Assembly: GCA_022822365.1 (NCBI GenBank)
Contig: JAJEBV010000028.1
Span: 1 to 64,000 of the forward strand
From: Thermoanaerobaculia bacterium
Lineage (GTDB): Bacteria > Acidobacteriota > Thermoanaerobaculia > Multivoradales > Multivoraceae
Length of the DNA: 64,000 nucleotides
Direction of reading: 5' to 3'
Shown here: positions 45,925-54,700 of the stretch, piece after piece
Position numbering within the stretch: position 1 is the first letter of the stretch
How the letters are laid out: each line of letters starts with the position of its first letter
Program-made: the position numbers and the translations under genes
Notes under the pieces: model-generated
Databases searched by the model: none
What the model was told of the DNA's origin: nothing
The model's input: the letters and a program-made list of their open reading frames with translations, nothing else

Positions 45925-47346
45925 TCAGCCGGCCAGGCGTCCGAAGTAGCCCGGTCCCTGGGTCCAGACGTACCAGGCCATGAAACCGGTCAGGAACAGC
46001 GTCACGCCGACCATCAGGGCCCACCACAGCCAGCCGCGGGCCCCTTCCGGACGGTCCTCTCCCAGATAGCCGCGCTTTCGCTGCAGGATGACGAAGCCGA
46101 TGTAGGCGGCGGGCAGGAACAGGCCGCAGACGATGTTCGTCGGCACGGCCAGCCAGACCGCGATGTCGCCCCAGAACACCGGCCCTAGCACGCCGGGCGC
46201 GGGAAGCAGCATGGCCAGCCGGTGCTTCCGGCTGCCGAACTCCCAGCCGAACAGCTCGCAGGCCACGAAGCCGGTCGCCAGCATGTGCAGGGTGATCGTC
46301 GACAGCGCCATGCCGAGCACGCCCAGGTCGAACACCACCCGTCCCACCGCGGGTCCCGCGACCGCCGCCAGGGACTGCGCGGCCTCGACGGGGCTCAGCC
46401 GCACACCGTCGTAGGCTGGATCGAGGTGAATCGTGTTCGCCGCGGCGATCAGCATCAGGCTCGCGGCCAGGACGTAGGGCACGAAGGTCCCGGTCCACAG
46501 GTCGAACCGGGCCAGCGACCTGTGCTCCCTCGACCAGCCGCGGGCGAGCAGCGAGTACGGGTAGAGGAACACCATGTTGATCCCGACCGCGGCCGACAGG
46601 CCGCTCAGGATCACCGTCACGCCGAGTACGCCGTTCCGCTCGCCAGGAACCGCGAAACCGATGAAACCCCGGAAGAGGCCCCCCCAGTCCGAGACTCCCG
46701 TGCGGATCACCACCCAGGCGAAGCAGACGACGATCCCCCACACCATGTAACGGAGGAGCCGCTCGTAGACGCGAATCAGCTCGGGCCGCCGGCCGTAGAG
46801 CGACGAGATCAGCACGGCCCAGACGAGGACGACGAAGCCGAGCGCCGCCGCCGGCAACCCCTCGATCCCCGCCGCTTCGCCGAGGTCCACCAGCACCGCG
46901 GAGGCCAGTGAGTACTGAGGGAAGTGCCAGACGATCGACGCGATGAGGGCGCCCAGGGCCCAGCTCCAGGCGAGAGGCGCCCCAGCGAAGCGGCGCATCG
47001 CGTCGAACGGCCGCATTCCCGTCGACAGGGTCTGATGGGCGACCGCGGAGAGCATGACCAGCCCAAGCAGCATGGCGAGCGGCGCGACCCAGAGGAGCTG
47101 GTAACCGAACACGGCGCCGGCAAACAGCGCCGAGGCGGCCGTACCGCTGCCGAGCGTCATCGCGCTCTGCATGTAGCCCGGACCGATCAGCCCGGCAAAG
47201 GCGCGCCAGCGCGCCGTCCGCGGCGCCTGCTCCAGTTCGGCCAGTTGCCGTCGCTCGGCGGCCAGGACCGCCGGGTCGGGCGGGTGGGCCATCCGGAGAC
47301 CGACCCGCAGGTCGTCCCGCTCGGCGGCCGACAACTGTTCCGGCAT
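45925..47346 (-). CDS. Nramp-family transporter lacking the canonical metal motifs
   Basis: A 473-residue membrane protein of the Nramp (LeuT-fold) family with about eleven membrane segments. The TM1 region reads LIGPGYMQSAMTLGSGTAAS, where classical Nramps have GPGDPGN, so the metal-binding Asp and Asn are absent. The TM6 equivalent (INMVFLYPYSLLARGW) also lacks the Met-Pro-His motif. Related divergent families include Mg2+-transporting NRMTs and others of unknown substrate, so transition-metal import should not be assumed. A TAGCCT box lies seven bases before ATG 47346, overlapping a box for the divergent dehydrogenase. Confidence 0.8.
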   Translation of the reverse strand: MPEQLSAAERDDLRVGLRMAHPPDPAVLAAERRQLAELEQAPRTARWRAFAGLIGPGYMQSAMTLGSGTAASALFAGAVFGYQLLWVAPLAMLLGLVMLSAVAHQTLSTGMRPFDAMRRFAGAPLAWSWALGALIASIVWHFPQYSLASAVLVDLGEAAGIEGLPAAALGFVVLVWAVLISSLYGRRPELIRVYERLLRYMVWGIVVCFAWVVIRTGVSDWGGLFRGFIGFAVPGERNGVLGVTVILSGLSAAVGINMVFLYPYSLLARGWSREHRSLARFDLWTGTFVPYVLAASLMLIAAANTIHLDPAYDGVRLSPVEAAQSLAAVAGPAVGRVVFDLGVLGMALSTITLHMLATGFVACELFGWEFGSRKHRLAMLLPAPGVLGPVFWGDIAVWLAVPTNIVCGLFLPAAYIGFVILQRKRGYLGEDRPEGARGWLWWALMVGVTLFLTGFMAWYVWTQGPGYFGRLAG

Positions 47347-47352
47347 GTCGGC

Positions 47353-47359
47353 TAGGCTA
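47353..47359. promoter_or_regulatory. Shared divergent -10 element (Nramp / cytochrome)
   Basis: TAGGCTA reads TAGGCT on the plus strand (47353-47358, 11 bases before ATG 47370) and TAGCCT on the minus strand (47354-47359, 7 bases before ATG 47346). Only 23 bp separate the two start codons. Confidence 0.5.
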
Positions 47360-47369
47360 CTCCACCGCC

Positions 47370-49676
47370 ATGGACCGGCGATTCCCCTCCGCGCTTCTCA
47401 TCGCGCTCGTCGCCGCGGCATCACCGGGCCTGGCCCAGCGAGGCGACCGCGAGGGCCACGTCATGGAACAGGTGTGGCGCCAGTTCAAGGTGCCCGAAGC
47501 GCCTCCCCTGGTCCCCGAGGAAGCGATGGAAACACTGCGCGTGGCCCCCGGCTTCCGGGTCGAGCTGGTCGCCGCGGAACCCGTGGTCGAAGACCCGGTG
47601 GCGCTGGCCTGGGACGAGCGGGGGCTCCTCTACGTCGTCGAGATGCGCGGCTTCATGCCGAACGTGGACGGCATCGGCGAGCAGGAGCCCGTCGGCCGGG
47701 TCGTCGTGCTCGAGGACACGGACGCGGACGGCGCGATGGACCGGAGCGCGGTCTACCTGGACGGCCTGGTCAGCCCGCGCGCGATCGCGGCCGTCTCGGG
47801 CGGCGTCCTGATCGGCGAACCCCCGAACCTGTGGCTGTGCCGGAGTGAAGCGGAAGCCGGCGGCCTGCCCCGCTGCGGCAGCCGGAAGCGCCTGCTCGAT
47901 TACGGCGACCCGGACCCCGATCTCCTGGAACACACGGAGAACGGACTCCTCTGGGCCCTGGACAACTGGATCTACAACGCCAAGTCCGACCGCCGCTTCC
48001 GGCTGCGGAGGGGACCCGAGGGCGCCTCCGTCGAGGTCGATCCGACGCTCTTCCGGGGCCAGTGGGGCATGGCCCAGGACGACGTCGGCCGCCTCTACTA
48101 CAACACGAATTCGCGCTACCTGTACGCCGATCTCATTCCGGCCGACTACGCCCTCGCGGACCCGGAGCATCAGCCCCGGGGCGGCGGCATCGGCGCCAGC
48201 GAGCGGCTGGTGCACGACGAGACGGTCTACTCGATCCGGGTGAATCCGGGCATCAACCGCGGCTACGTCGGCAGCATGCTGCGCGGCGACGGCCGGCTCG
48301 CCGTGACCACCTCGGTCAGCGGACTGACCGTCTACCGCGGCGATCAGTTCCCCTCCACCTTCCGTGGGGATGTCTTCGTGCCGGAGCCCGCCGGCAACGT
48401 GGTGGCTCACTTCGATCTCGCGCCGGGACCGGTACGGGACGGCGTGCCCACGCTGATCGCCGAGCACCGTCGCTACGGCGATCCGGACTGGGTCGAGCGC
48501 GACTTCCTGGCTTCGACCGACGAACGCTTCCGGCCCGTCGACGCGAAGATCGGACCGGACGGCGCCCTGTACGTGATCGACATGTATCGCGGCATCCTCC
48601 AGCACGTGCGGTACGTGACGACCTACCTGCGCGAGTACATCCTCGAGCACGGGCTCGACCGCCCGATCGGCATGGGCCGCATCTACCGGATCGTCTGGGA
48701 AGGCGACGCCGATGACCCGGCCCCGGTCCGCCGCGACCCGCACACGTTCGATACCGCATCCGACCGCATCGCCGCCCTGTCCCACGCGAACGGCTGGCAA
48801 CGGGATACCGCCCAGCGTCTGCTGGTCGAGAACGAACTCGACGACGCCGGCCGCGGTGCGCTGCGCGAACTTGCCCGTTCAGGGGCCGATCCCCTGGCCC
48901 GCATCCACGCCCTGTGGACCCTTCACGGCCGCGGCGAACTGGATGAGGCAACGACTCTGTCCGCTCTCCGCGACGCCGACCCGTGGCTGGTCGTCCACGG
49001 CCTGCGCACCGGCGAAGACGAACTCGCCGGGAGCGCCGCCGGCCAGGCGGTCATCACCGAACTACTCGCCTCCTCGTCGCCCCAGGTACGGACCCAGGCC
49101 CTGCTGACCCTCGGCGCCCTGGCCCGCGAAGCGACCTGGGCCAGGACCGCTCTGGCCGAGCGAGTCGCGGCGCACCCGGACGACCCCTTCCACCGCCAGG
49201 TTGCCCTGGCCGCGAACCTCGATGACGCCGGCCCGACCGAGGCGCCGGAGCCCCCGACCGCGGCGCCCGCCATGACGGCAGAGGAAGCCGCCCGCTTCAA
49301 CCGCGGCCGGCGCCACTACCGCGCCTGCAACTCCTGTCACAACAACGACGGCCGGGGCCTGGAAGGCCTCGGCCCAAGCCTGGTCGACTCCCCGTGGGTC
49401 GTCGGTTCCCCCGAACGCCTGACCGCGCTCGTCCTGCACGGCATCGAAGGGCCGATCGAAGTCCACGGCGAAGTCTGGGACGACCTCATGCCCGGCTTCG
49501 CCGCCGACCCCCGCCTCCCCGACCCCGCCATCGCCGCTCTCCTCACCTACATCCGCCGAAGCTGGGGCAACACCGCCGATCCGGTTTCGCCCGAGCTCGT
49601 CACCGGCGTCCGCGAACGCACCGGCGACCGCATCGACCCCTGGACCGCCCCGGAACTCGAATCAGCGTTTCCCTAG
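47370..49676 (+). CDS. PVC/DUF7133-type beta-propeller dehydrogenase with cytochrome c domain
   Basis: A 768-residue exported protein. After the signal (ALLIALVAAASPGLAQ) comes a sugar-dehydrogenase-like beta-propeller (FRVELVAAEPVVEDPVALAW, LLYVVEMRGFMPNVDGIGE, GLLWALDNWIYNAKSDRRF, KIGPDGALYVIDMYRGILQH). A HEAT-like helical region and a C-terminal cytochrome c domain with the heme motif CNSCHNNDGRG and a distal Met in DLMPGFA follow. Such proteins are common in Planctomycetes, Verrucomicrobia and Acidobacteria and probably oxidise sugars or alcohols in the periplasm; the substrate is unknown. It is transcribed alone. Confidence 0.87.
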   Translation: MDRRFPSALLIALVAAASPGLAQRGDREGHVMEQVWRQFKVPEAPPLVPEEAMETLRVAPGFRVELVAAEPVVEDPVALAWDERGLLYVVEMRGFMPNVDGIGEQEPVGRVVVLEDTDADGAMDRSAVYLDGLVSPRAIAAVSGGVLIGEPPNLWLCRSEAEAGGLPRCGSRKRLLDYGDPDPDLLEHTENGLLWALDNWIYNAKSDRRFRLRRGPEGASVEVDPTLFRGQWGMAQDDVGRLYYNTNSRYLYADLIPADYALADPEHQPRGGGIGASERLVHDETVYSIRVNPGINRGYVGSMLRGDGRLAVTTSVSGLTVYRGDQFPSTFRGDVFVPEPAGNVVAHFDLAPGPVRDGVPTLIAEHRRYGDPDWVERDFLASTDERFRPVDAKIGPDGALYVIDMYRGILQHVRYVTTYLREYILEHGLDRPIGMGRIYRIVWEGDADDPAPVRRDPHTFDTASDRIAALSHANGWQRDTAQRLLVENELDDAGRGALRELARSGADPLARIHALWTLHGRGELDEATTLSALRDADPWLVVHGLRTGEDELAGSAAGQAVITELLASSSPQVRTQALLTLGALAREATWARTALAERVAAHPDDPFHRQVALAANLDDAGPTEAPEPPTAAPAMTAEEAARFNRGRRHYRACNSCHNNDGRGLEGLGPSLVDSPWVVGSPERLTALVLHGIEGPIEVHGEVWDDLMPGFAADPRLPDPAIAALLTYIRRSWGNTADPVSPELVTGVRERTGDRIDPWTAPELESAFP

Positions 49677-49689
49677 CACCTCGCACCGA

Positions 49690-49804
49690 CCGCCGCGCCA
49701 AAGCGGTCGCCGCTTCGCGGCGCGCTCTCCTGGCCGTTTTCGGCCCGCCCTCTCCGCGGGTCAGAAGACCCGCGGCAACAGACCCGCGCACCCAGTCGGC
49801 GGCC
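49690..49804 (+). repeat. Three-hairpin dispersed repeat, copy A
   Basis: This copy fills most of the gap between the convergent cytochrome and RND genes. It has hairpin 1 CGCCGC-TTC-GCGGCG (49708-49722), hairpin 2 GGCCG-TTTT-CGGCC (49732-49745), and hairpin 3 CCGCGGGT-CAGAAG-ACCCGCGG, followed by CAACAGACCCGCG. The 40 bases at 49751-49790 are identical to the reverse complement of 62310-62349. It could also act as a bidirectional terminator. Confidence 0.85.
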
Positions 49805-52800
49805 TACGTAGCCGCTTCGGCGACGGCCTCGGGGTCGGCGTCGCGCTTGTGGAAGTCCAGCAGCAGGTACAGGGCCGGGATCACGATCAGGGTCAGCAGC
49901 GTCGAGGTCAACAGCCCGCCCACGACGGTCAGCGCCATCGGCGTCCGGAGTTCCGCCCCCTCGCCCAGGCCCAGCGCCATCGGCAGCAGGCCCAGCACGG
50001 TGGTCGAGGTCGTCATCAGGATCGGCCGCAGGCGGACCAGGCATGCCTCGCGCAGGGCCTCCACCTTGGCCTTGCCGGCGCGCCGCAAGCGGTTCGTATA
50101 GTCGATCAGGATGATCGCGTTGTTCACGACGATCCCGGCCAGCAGGATGCCGCCGATCAGGACGACGATGCTGACCGGCGTCCGCGTCAGGTAGAGGATG
50201 CCGATCGCGCCGATGATCGAGAACGGCACCGCGAAGAGGATGACGAAGGGGTGCAGCAGTGATTCGAACTGCGACGCCATGACCAGGTAGACCATGAACA
50301 CCGCCAGCAGGATCGCGAGTCGCATGCTGTCGAAGGAGCGCTCCATTTCCTGGCGCTGACCGCCGACCGAGTAGTCGAAGCCGACCGGGAACCGGGTCGA
50401 GTCCAGGATGGCCTGAATGTCGTCGGAGACGCTGCCCAGATCGCGGCCGACGATGTTCGCCTCGATCAGCGCCACCCGGCCGCCGTCGCTGCGGCGAATC
50501 TCGGCCGGTCCCTCCGTCTCGATCACTTCCGCCACCGCCGAGAGAGGCAGTGGCGTGGCCCCGCTCTGGCGGATGTTCAGGTTGCGGAGATCGCGGACCG
50601 AGTCGCGGTAGCCCTCGTCGGCCCGCATTCTGACCTCGATGTTCCGGTCCTCGCGCACGATGTCCGTCGCGATGTCGCCCTGGACCTTGGAGCGGATGAC
50701 GGCGCCGAGTTCAGCGACCGTGTAGTTCAGCGTCGACAGCCGCTCCCGGTCGAAGATGATCTGCAGTTCCGGATTACCGCCCTCGGTCGAAGACTTGACG
50801 TCGACCAGCCCTTCGACCTCGCGCATCCGGGCCGCCACCTGGTCGGCAAGCACCTCCAGCAGCGCCAGGTTGTGGCCGCGGATCTGCACCTCGACCGGAC
50901 TCCTGAAGCTGAAGTAGGTCGGACGACCGAAGCGGTACTTCAAGGAATCGTCGCCGAGCGCCGGTCCGCCGTCGGCCGCGGCCCGAACCGACGCCGCGCC
51001 CGCGATCGGCGGCATCCCACCGCCAAAGGACGCGTTCTCCGCGTCGATCAGGTTCCGGATCCGGCCCATCACCAGCTCTTCGCGCTCGACATCGATCGGC
51101 GGCTTCAAACGCACGTTGACCTGGCCGATGTTCTCCCGTCTCTCGCCCGCGGCGCCACCCTGTTCGTTCGATGTGCCCACTACCGTGTAGACCGACTGCA
51201 CGTCGTCCTCCAGTTGTTCACGCACGAACTTGTCAACGGCGTTCAGGCGTCGGTCCGTAACCTCCAGGCGGCTGCCCGGCGCCAGCTCGGCGTCCACGTA
51301 GAACTCCCCCTGGATCAACTCCGGCACGAGTTCGGTTCCCAGCGAGCCGATGAGCTGGACGCTCCCCGCGAGCAGCACGACTGCCGCCAGGACGACCAGA
51401 GCGGGGTGGCGAAGGGCGCCGCGAAGAATGCGAGCGTAGACCGCCGTGATGCCGCGAAGCACTGCGTCGAAGCCGAGGAGAGCGGGCCGCAGCAGCAGGG
51501 ACATGACCGTGGCAACGGCGCGGACCACCTGCTTGACGGCCAGCGCGATGCCGACGCCGATCGCGTTGAAGAAGGCCGAAAGGGCCCTGGTCACTGGGTT
51601 GGAGCGGCCCACGTGTTTGACCGACTCGACCTCGGCACCAGCCGCGAAGAACTTCCGGGAAGCCAGCATCGGGATCACGGTCAGCGCGACCCCGAGCGAC
51701 ACGAGCAGGGAGAACGTCACGGTCAGCGCCTGGTCGCCGAACATCTGGCCGGCGACGCCCTCGACGAACACGATCGGCACGAACACGCAGACGGTCGTGA
51801 TCGTGCTGGCGATCACCGCCCGGCCGACCTCTGAGGCGCCGTCCCGGGCCGCCTCGACGACCCCCAGGCCCTGGTCCCGCCGGCGCTGGATCGCCTCCAG
51901 GACCACGATCGAGTTGTCCAGCAGGAGACCGATTCCCAGGGTGATGCCGCCCAGCGACATGATGTTGAGCGACACGCCGGCGACGTACATCAGGAAGAAG
52001 GTCGCCACGACCGAGACCGGGATCGAGATCCCGATGATCAGAGTCTTCGGCGCGCTGCGCAGGAACAGGAACAGGACGACGATCGCCAGCGAGCCGCCGA
52101 TCAGCGCCGTCTCGATCACGGCCGACACGGAGTCACGGATGTAGCGCGACTGGTCGGTGAGAACGCTCAGGTCGAGCTGGGGATCGATCTGCTTGATCTC
52201 CTCCACCAGCCCCTCTACCCGCTCGAGGACGGCGGATGCGACGGTCACCGTGTTCGTGCCGCCCTCCTTGTAGACCGCGATCTCCACGGCCTCGTTGCCG
52301 TCGATCCTGGTGATCACCTCGCGCTCCCTGGCGCCCTGGTAGACGCGGGCGACGTCCTCGAGGCGCACGATCGCGCCCTGGGAGCGGTCGATCACGATCT
52401 CCCGCATCTCCTCCGGACGCAGCAGTTCATTGATCGTTCGCACCAGGTAGTCGGTCTGGCCGTCGCGCAGCCGGCCACCCGTGAGGTTCACGTTCTCCTG
52501 CGCGAGGCGGTTCATCACCTGGTTCATCGTCAGTCCGAGACTCGTCAGGCGCCGCTCGTCGATCTCGACCTGAATCTCCTCCTCCAGCCCGCCGCTGACG
52601 ACGACGGCCGCCACGCCTTCCAGACGCTCCAGTTTCCGCTTCAAATCCTCCTCGGCCAGGAGGCGCAACGCGATCAGGTCGTCGCCGCCACCGGAGAGGC
52701 CCATCCGCAGGATCGGGTCGAGCGACGGGTCGTAGCGCAGCAGGACCGGCCGGTCGGCCGCGATCGGCAACCGCACCTGATCCAGACGCTCGCGCACGTC

Positions 52801-53118
52801 GAGCGACGCGAAGTCCATGTTCGTGCCCCAGGAGAACTCCAGGGTGACCTCGCTGATGTCCGCCCGGGAACTGGAGATGACCCGGTTGACCCCGTTGACC
52901 ACGCCGACCGCGTCCTCGACCGGCCGCGTGATCAGGGTCTCCATCTCGACCGGCGCCGCGCCTTCGTACCCGGTCTGGACGGTCAGCGACGGGTAGGTGA
53001 TGTCCGGCAGCAGGTCGACCGCGAGGTCGCGGAAGGCTACGCCGCCGAACACCACCGCCGCGAGGGCGAAGATGAACACGGTGACCGGTCGCCGGGTGGC
53101 GAAGGAAACAACCCGCAT
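49804..53118 (-). CDS. RND efflux pump inner-membrane subunit (second of two)
   Basis: An 1104-residue RND transporter with the two-fold HAE1 layout: TM1 (VTVFIFALAAVVFGGVAF), porter domains, TM2-6, a second porter half, and TM7-12 (AILLAVFMVYLVMASQFESL). The TM4 segment reads GLLLDNSIVVLEAIQRR, keeping one of the two Asp residues of AcrB's proton relay (the second is Asn). A long, partly amphipathic loop of about 80 residues lies before TM7. It is the last gene of the operon, 34 bases after the adaptor. Drug versus metal specificity cannot be read directly. Confidence 0.9.
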   Translation of the reverse strand: MRVVSFATRRPVTVFIFALAAVVFGGVAFRDLAVDLLPDITYPSLTVQTGYEGAAPVEMETLITRPVEDAVGVVNGVNRVISSSRADISEVTLEFSWGTNMDFASLDVRERLDQVRLPIAADRPVLLRYDPSLDPILRMGLSGGGDDLIALRLLAEEDLKRKLERLEGVAAVVVSGGLEEEIQVEIDERRLTSLGLTMNQVMNRLAQENVNLTGGRLRDGQTDYLVRTINELLRPEEMREIVIDRSQGAIVRLEDVARVYQGAREREVITRIDGNEAVEIAVYKEGGTNTVTVASAVLERVEGLVEEIKQIDPQLDLSVLTDQSRYIRDSVSAVIETALIGGSLAIVVLFLFLRSAPKTLIIGISIPVSVVATFFLMYVAGVSLNIMSLGGITLGIGLLLDNSIVVLEAIQRRRDQGLGVVEAARDGASEVGRAVIASTITTVCVFVPIVFVEGVAGQMFGDQALTVTFSLLVSLGVALTVIPMLASRKFFAAGAEVESVKHVGRSNPVTRALSAFFNAIGVGIALAVKQVVRAVATVMSLLLRPALLGFDAVLRGITAVYARILRGALRHPALVVLAAVVLLAGSVQLIGSLGTELVPELIQGEFYVDAELAPGSRLEVTDRRLNAVDKFVREQLEDDVQSVYTVVGTSNEQGGAAGERRENIGQVNVRLKPPIDVEREELVMGRIRNLIDAENASFGGGMPPIAGAASVRAAADGGPALGDDSLKYRFGRPTYFSFRSPVEVQIRGHNLALLEVLADQVAARMREVEGLVDVKSSTEGGNPELQIIFDRERLSTLNYTVAELGAVIRSKVQGDIATDIVREDRNIEVRMRADEGYRDSVRDLRNLNIRQSGATPLPLSAVAEVIETEGPAEIRRSDGGRVALIEANIVGRDLGSVSDDIQAILDSTRFPVGFDYSVGGQRQEMERSFDSMRLAILLAVFMVYLVMASQFESLLHPFVILFAVPFSIIGAIGILYLTRTPVSIVVLIGGILLAGIVVNNAIILIDYTNRLRRAGKAKVEALREACLVRLRPILMTTSTTVLGLLPMALGLGEGAELRTPMALTVVGGLLTSTLLTLIVIPALYLLLDFHKRDADPEAVAEAAT

Positions 53119-53152
53119 GTCGCGTTACCTGGTCAGGCGCCTCTGATCCCGG

Positions 53153-54700
53153 TCAACCCTGCGGCCGCCCGGGCGGTCCACCCTGTCGCCTGCCCGCCGG
53201 GGCACCGGGCGGCCCTCCCGGCGGCCCCTGGCCGCTCCGGATGCGCTCCATCATCTGGTCGATCTGTTCGTCGCTCATGCCCCGCTCCTTCATCCGGGCG
53301 CGCATCATCTCCATCCGTTCGGGCGTCATCTGACTCGGATCGAAGCCACCGGGCGGTCCGCCGCGGAACCCTCCGGGGCCGCCTGACGCGGGCTGCCCCG
53401 GCGCCGCCTGCGCGGAGGCCGCCGCTCCGCCAGCCGCGGCAGGCGACCGGCCGTCCGTGGCCTCGGCGCCGGCCCCCGGCATGGAGGTGAACATCGTGGG
53501 CGCCGGGGCCGGTCCCTCCCGCTCGGCGATCGAAATCGGCGTCTGGTCGGAGAGGCCGTCCTGCCCGATGATCACGACATCCTCGCCCTCGCTGAGGCCG
53601 GAAAGCACTTCCAGACTGTCGCTCTCCTCGTAGCCAAGCTCGAGTTCGCGGCGCTGGGCCACCACGCCGCCCTGTCCGTCGTCCACTGCCACGTACACCA
53701 TGTCGGAGGTGCTTTCCAGAACCAGGGCCCCCTTCGGCACGACGATGGCGTTCTCGTGAACGTCCGTCTCGACGAACACGCTGGCGAACATCCCGGGCCG
53801 CAGGCGGCCCTGGGCCTGCACTTCGAGCGTGACCTTGACCGTACCGGTCGCCGCGTCGACCACCGGGCTGATCCGCAGCACGCGCGCCGGGAAACGGGCT
53901 CCCGGGTAGGCCTCGACCGTCAGGTGGGCGGGCTGGTCCAGCTTGAGGCGCGGCAGGTCCTTCTCGGGAAGCTGGATCGGACAGAGCAGCGGGTCGAAGT
54001 CCGAAATCCGGAACAGCCTCGCGTTGGTCGCGACATGCTCCGCGTTCTTGATCACGCGCTCGATGATCAGGCCGTCGAACGGCGCCCGGATCACGGTGTA
54101 GTCGAGCAGAATCTCGGTGCCGACGATCTGGGCGGCGGCGCTCTCGAAGGTCGACCTGGCGAGGTCGTAGGCCTCCTGGCTGATCACTTCCTCGCGGTAG
54201 GACGACTGCGCCCGGTTCCAGGACAGTTCCGCCTCGGCCAGGTTGACCCGGGCAATGCCCAACTGCGCCTCGATCTCCGCGGCGTCGATGCGTGCCAGCA
54301 CCTGGCCTTCCCGCACGAAGTCGCCTTCCTCAACGTTCAGTTCGACGATCGGACCGGTCGTCCGGGCCACGATGTCGACCTCGTTCTCGGCCTCGAGCGA
54401 ACCGTTCGTCTCCAGGTAGTCCGCGATGTCGCGTCGGATGACGCTCGTCACCGCGACCGGAATCACGGCAGCGGCCGCAGGGCCTCCGAAGCCCGGAGGG
54501 AATCCCCCCGGAAAGCCGCCCGGCGGTCCGCCGCCCCGGCCCCCGGGACCGCCTCCGGGTCCGCCGCGGCCGGCACGGGGATTGTCGCCGCCCGCTTCGG
54601 CGTTGGACTGCCCGCAGCCGATGCCCGCGGCGGCCACGGCCGCTATCAACAGAAGGGCGCCGGCCGACCGCGCCGCGCGCAGGGTTCTCTCGAGTTTCAT
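53153..54700 (-). CDS. RND efflux periplasmic adaptor with Gly-rich linker and Met-rich tail
   Basis: A 515-residue membrane-fusion lipoprotein (lipobox AAGIGC, Cys29). A Gly/Pro-rich linker (residues 37-70) precedes the barrel-sandwich domain (DIVARTTGPIVELNVEEGDF ... VREGQVLARIDAAEI), helical hairpin, beta-barrel and membrane-proximal domain. The last 110 residues are unusual: Ala/Gly/Pro-rich sequence around a Met-rich helix (MTPERMEMMRARMKERGMSD then EQIDQMMERI). The adaptor should bridge both RND pumps to an outer-membrane channel not in this window. It overlaps the upstream RND stop (ATGA). Confidence 0.9.
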   Translation of the reverse strand: MKLERTLRAARSAGALLLIAAVAAAGIGCGQSNAEAGGDNPRAGRGGPGGGPGGRGGGPPGGFPGGFPPGFGGPAAAAVIPVAVTSVIRRDIADYLETNGSLEAENEVDIVARTTGPIVELNVEEGDFVREGQVLARIDAAEIEAQLGIARVNLAEAELSWNRAQSSYREEVISQEAYDLARSTFESAAAQIVGTEILLDYTVIRAPFDGLIIERVIKNAEHVATNARLFRISDFDPLLCPIQLPEKDLPRLKLDQPAHLTVEAYPGARFPARVLRISPVVDAATGTVKVTLEVQAQGRLRPGMFASVFVETDVHENAIVVPKGALVLESTSDMVYVAVDDGQGGVVAQRRELELGYEESDSLEVLSGLSEGEDVVIIGQDGLSDQTPISIAEREGPAPAPTMFTSMPGAGAEATDGRSPAAAGGAAASAQAAPGQPASGGPGGFRGGPPGGFDPSQMTPERMEMMRARMKERGMSDEQIDQMMERIRSGQGPPGGPPGAPAGRRQGGPPGRPQG

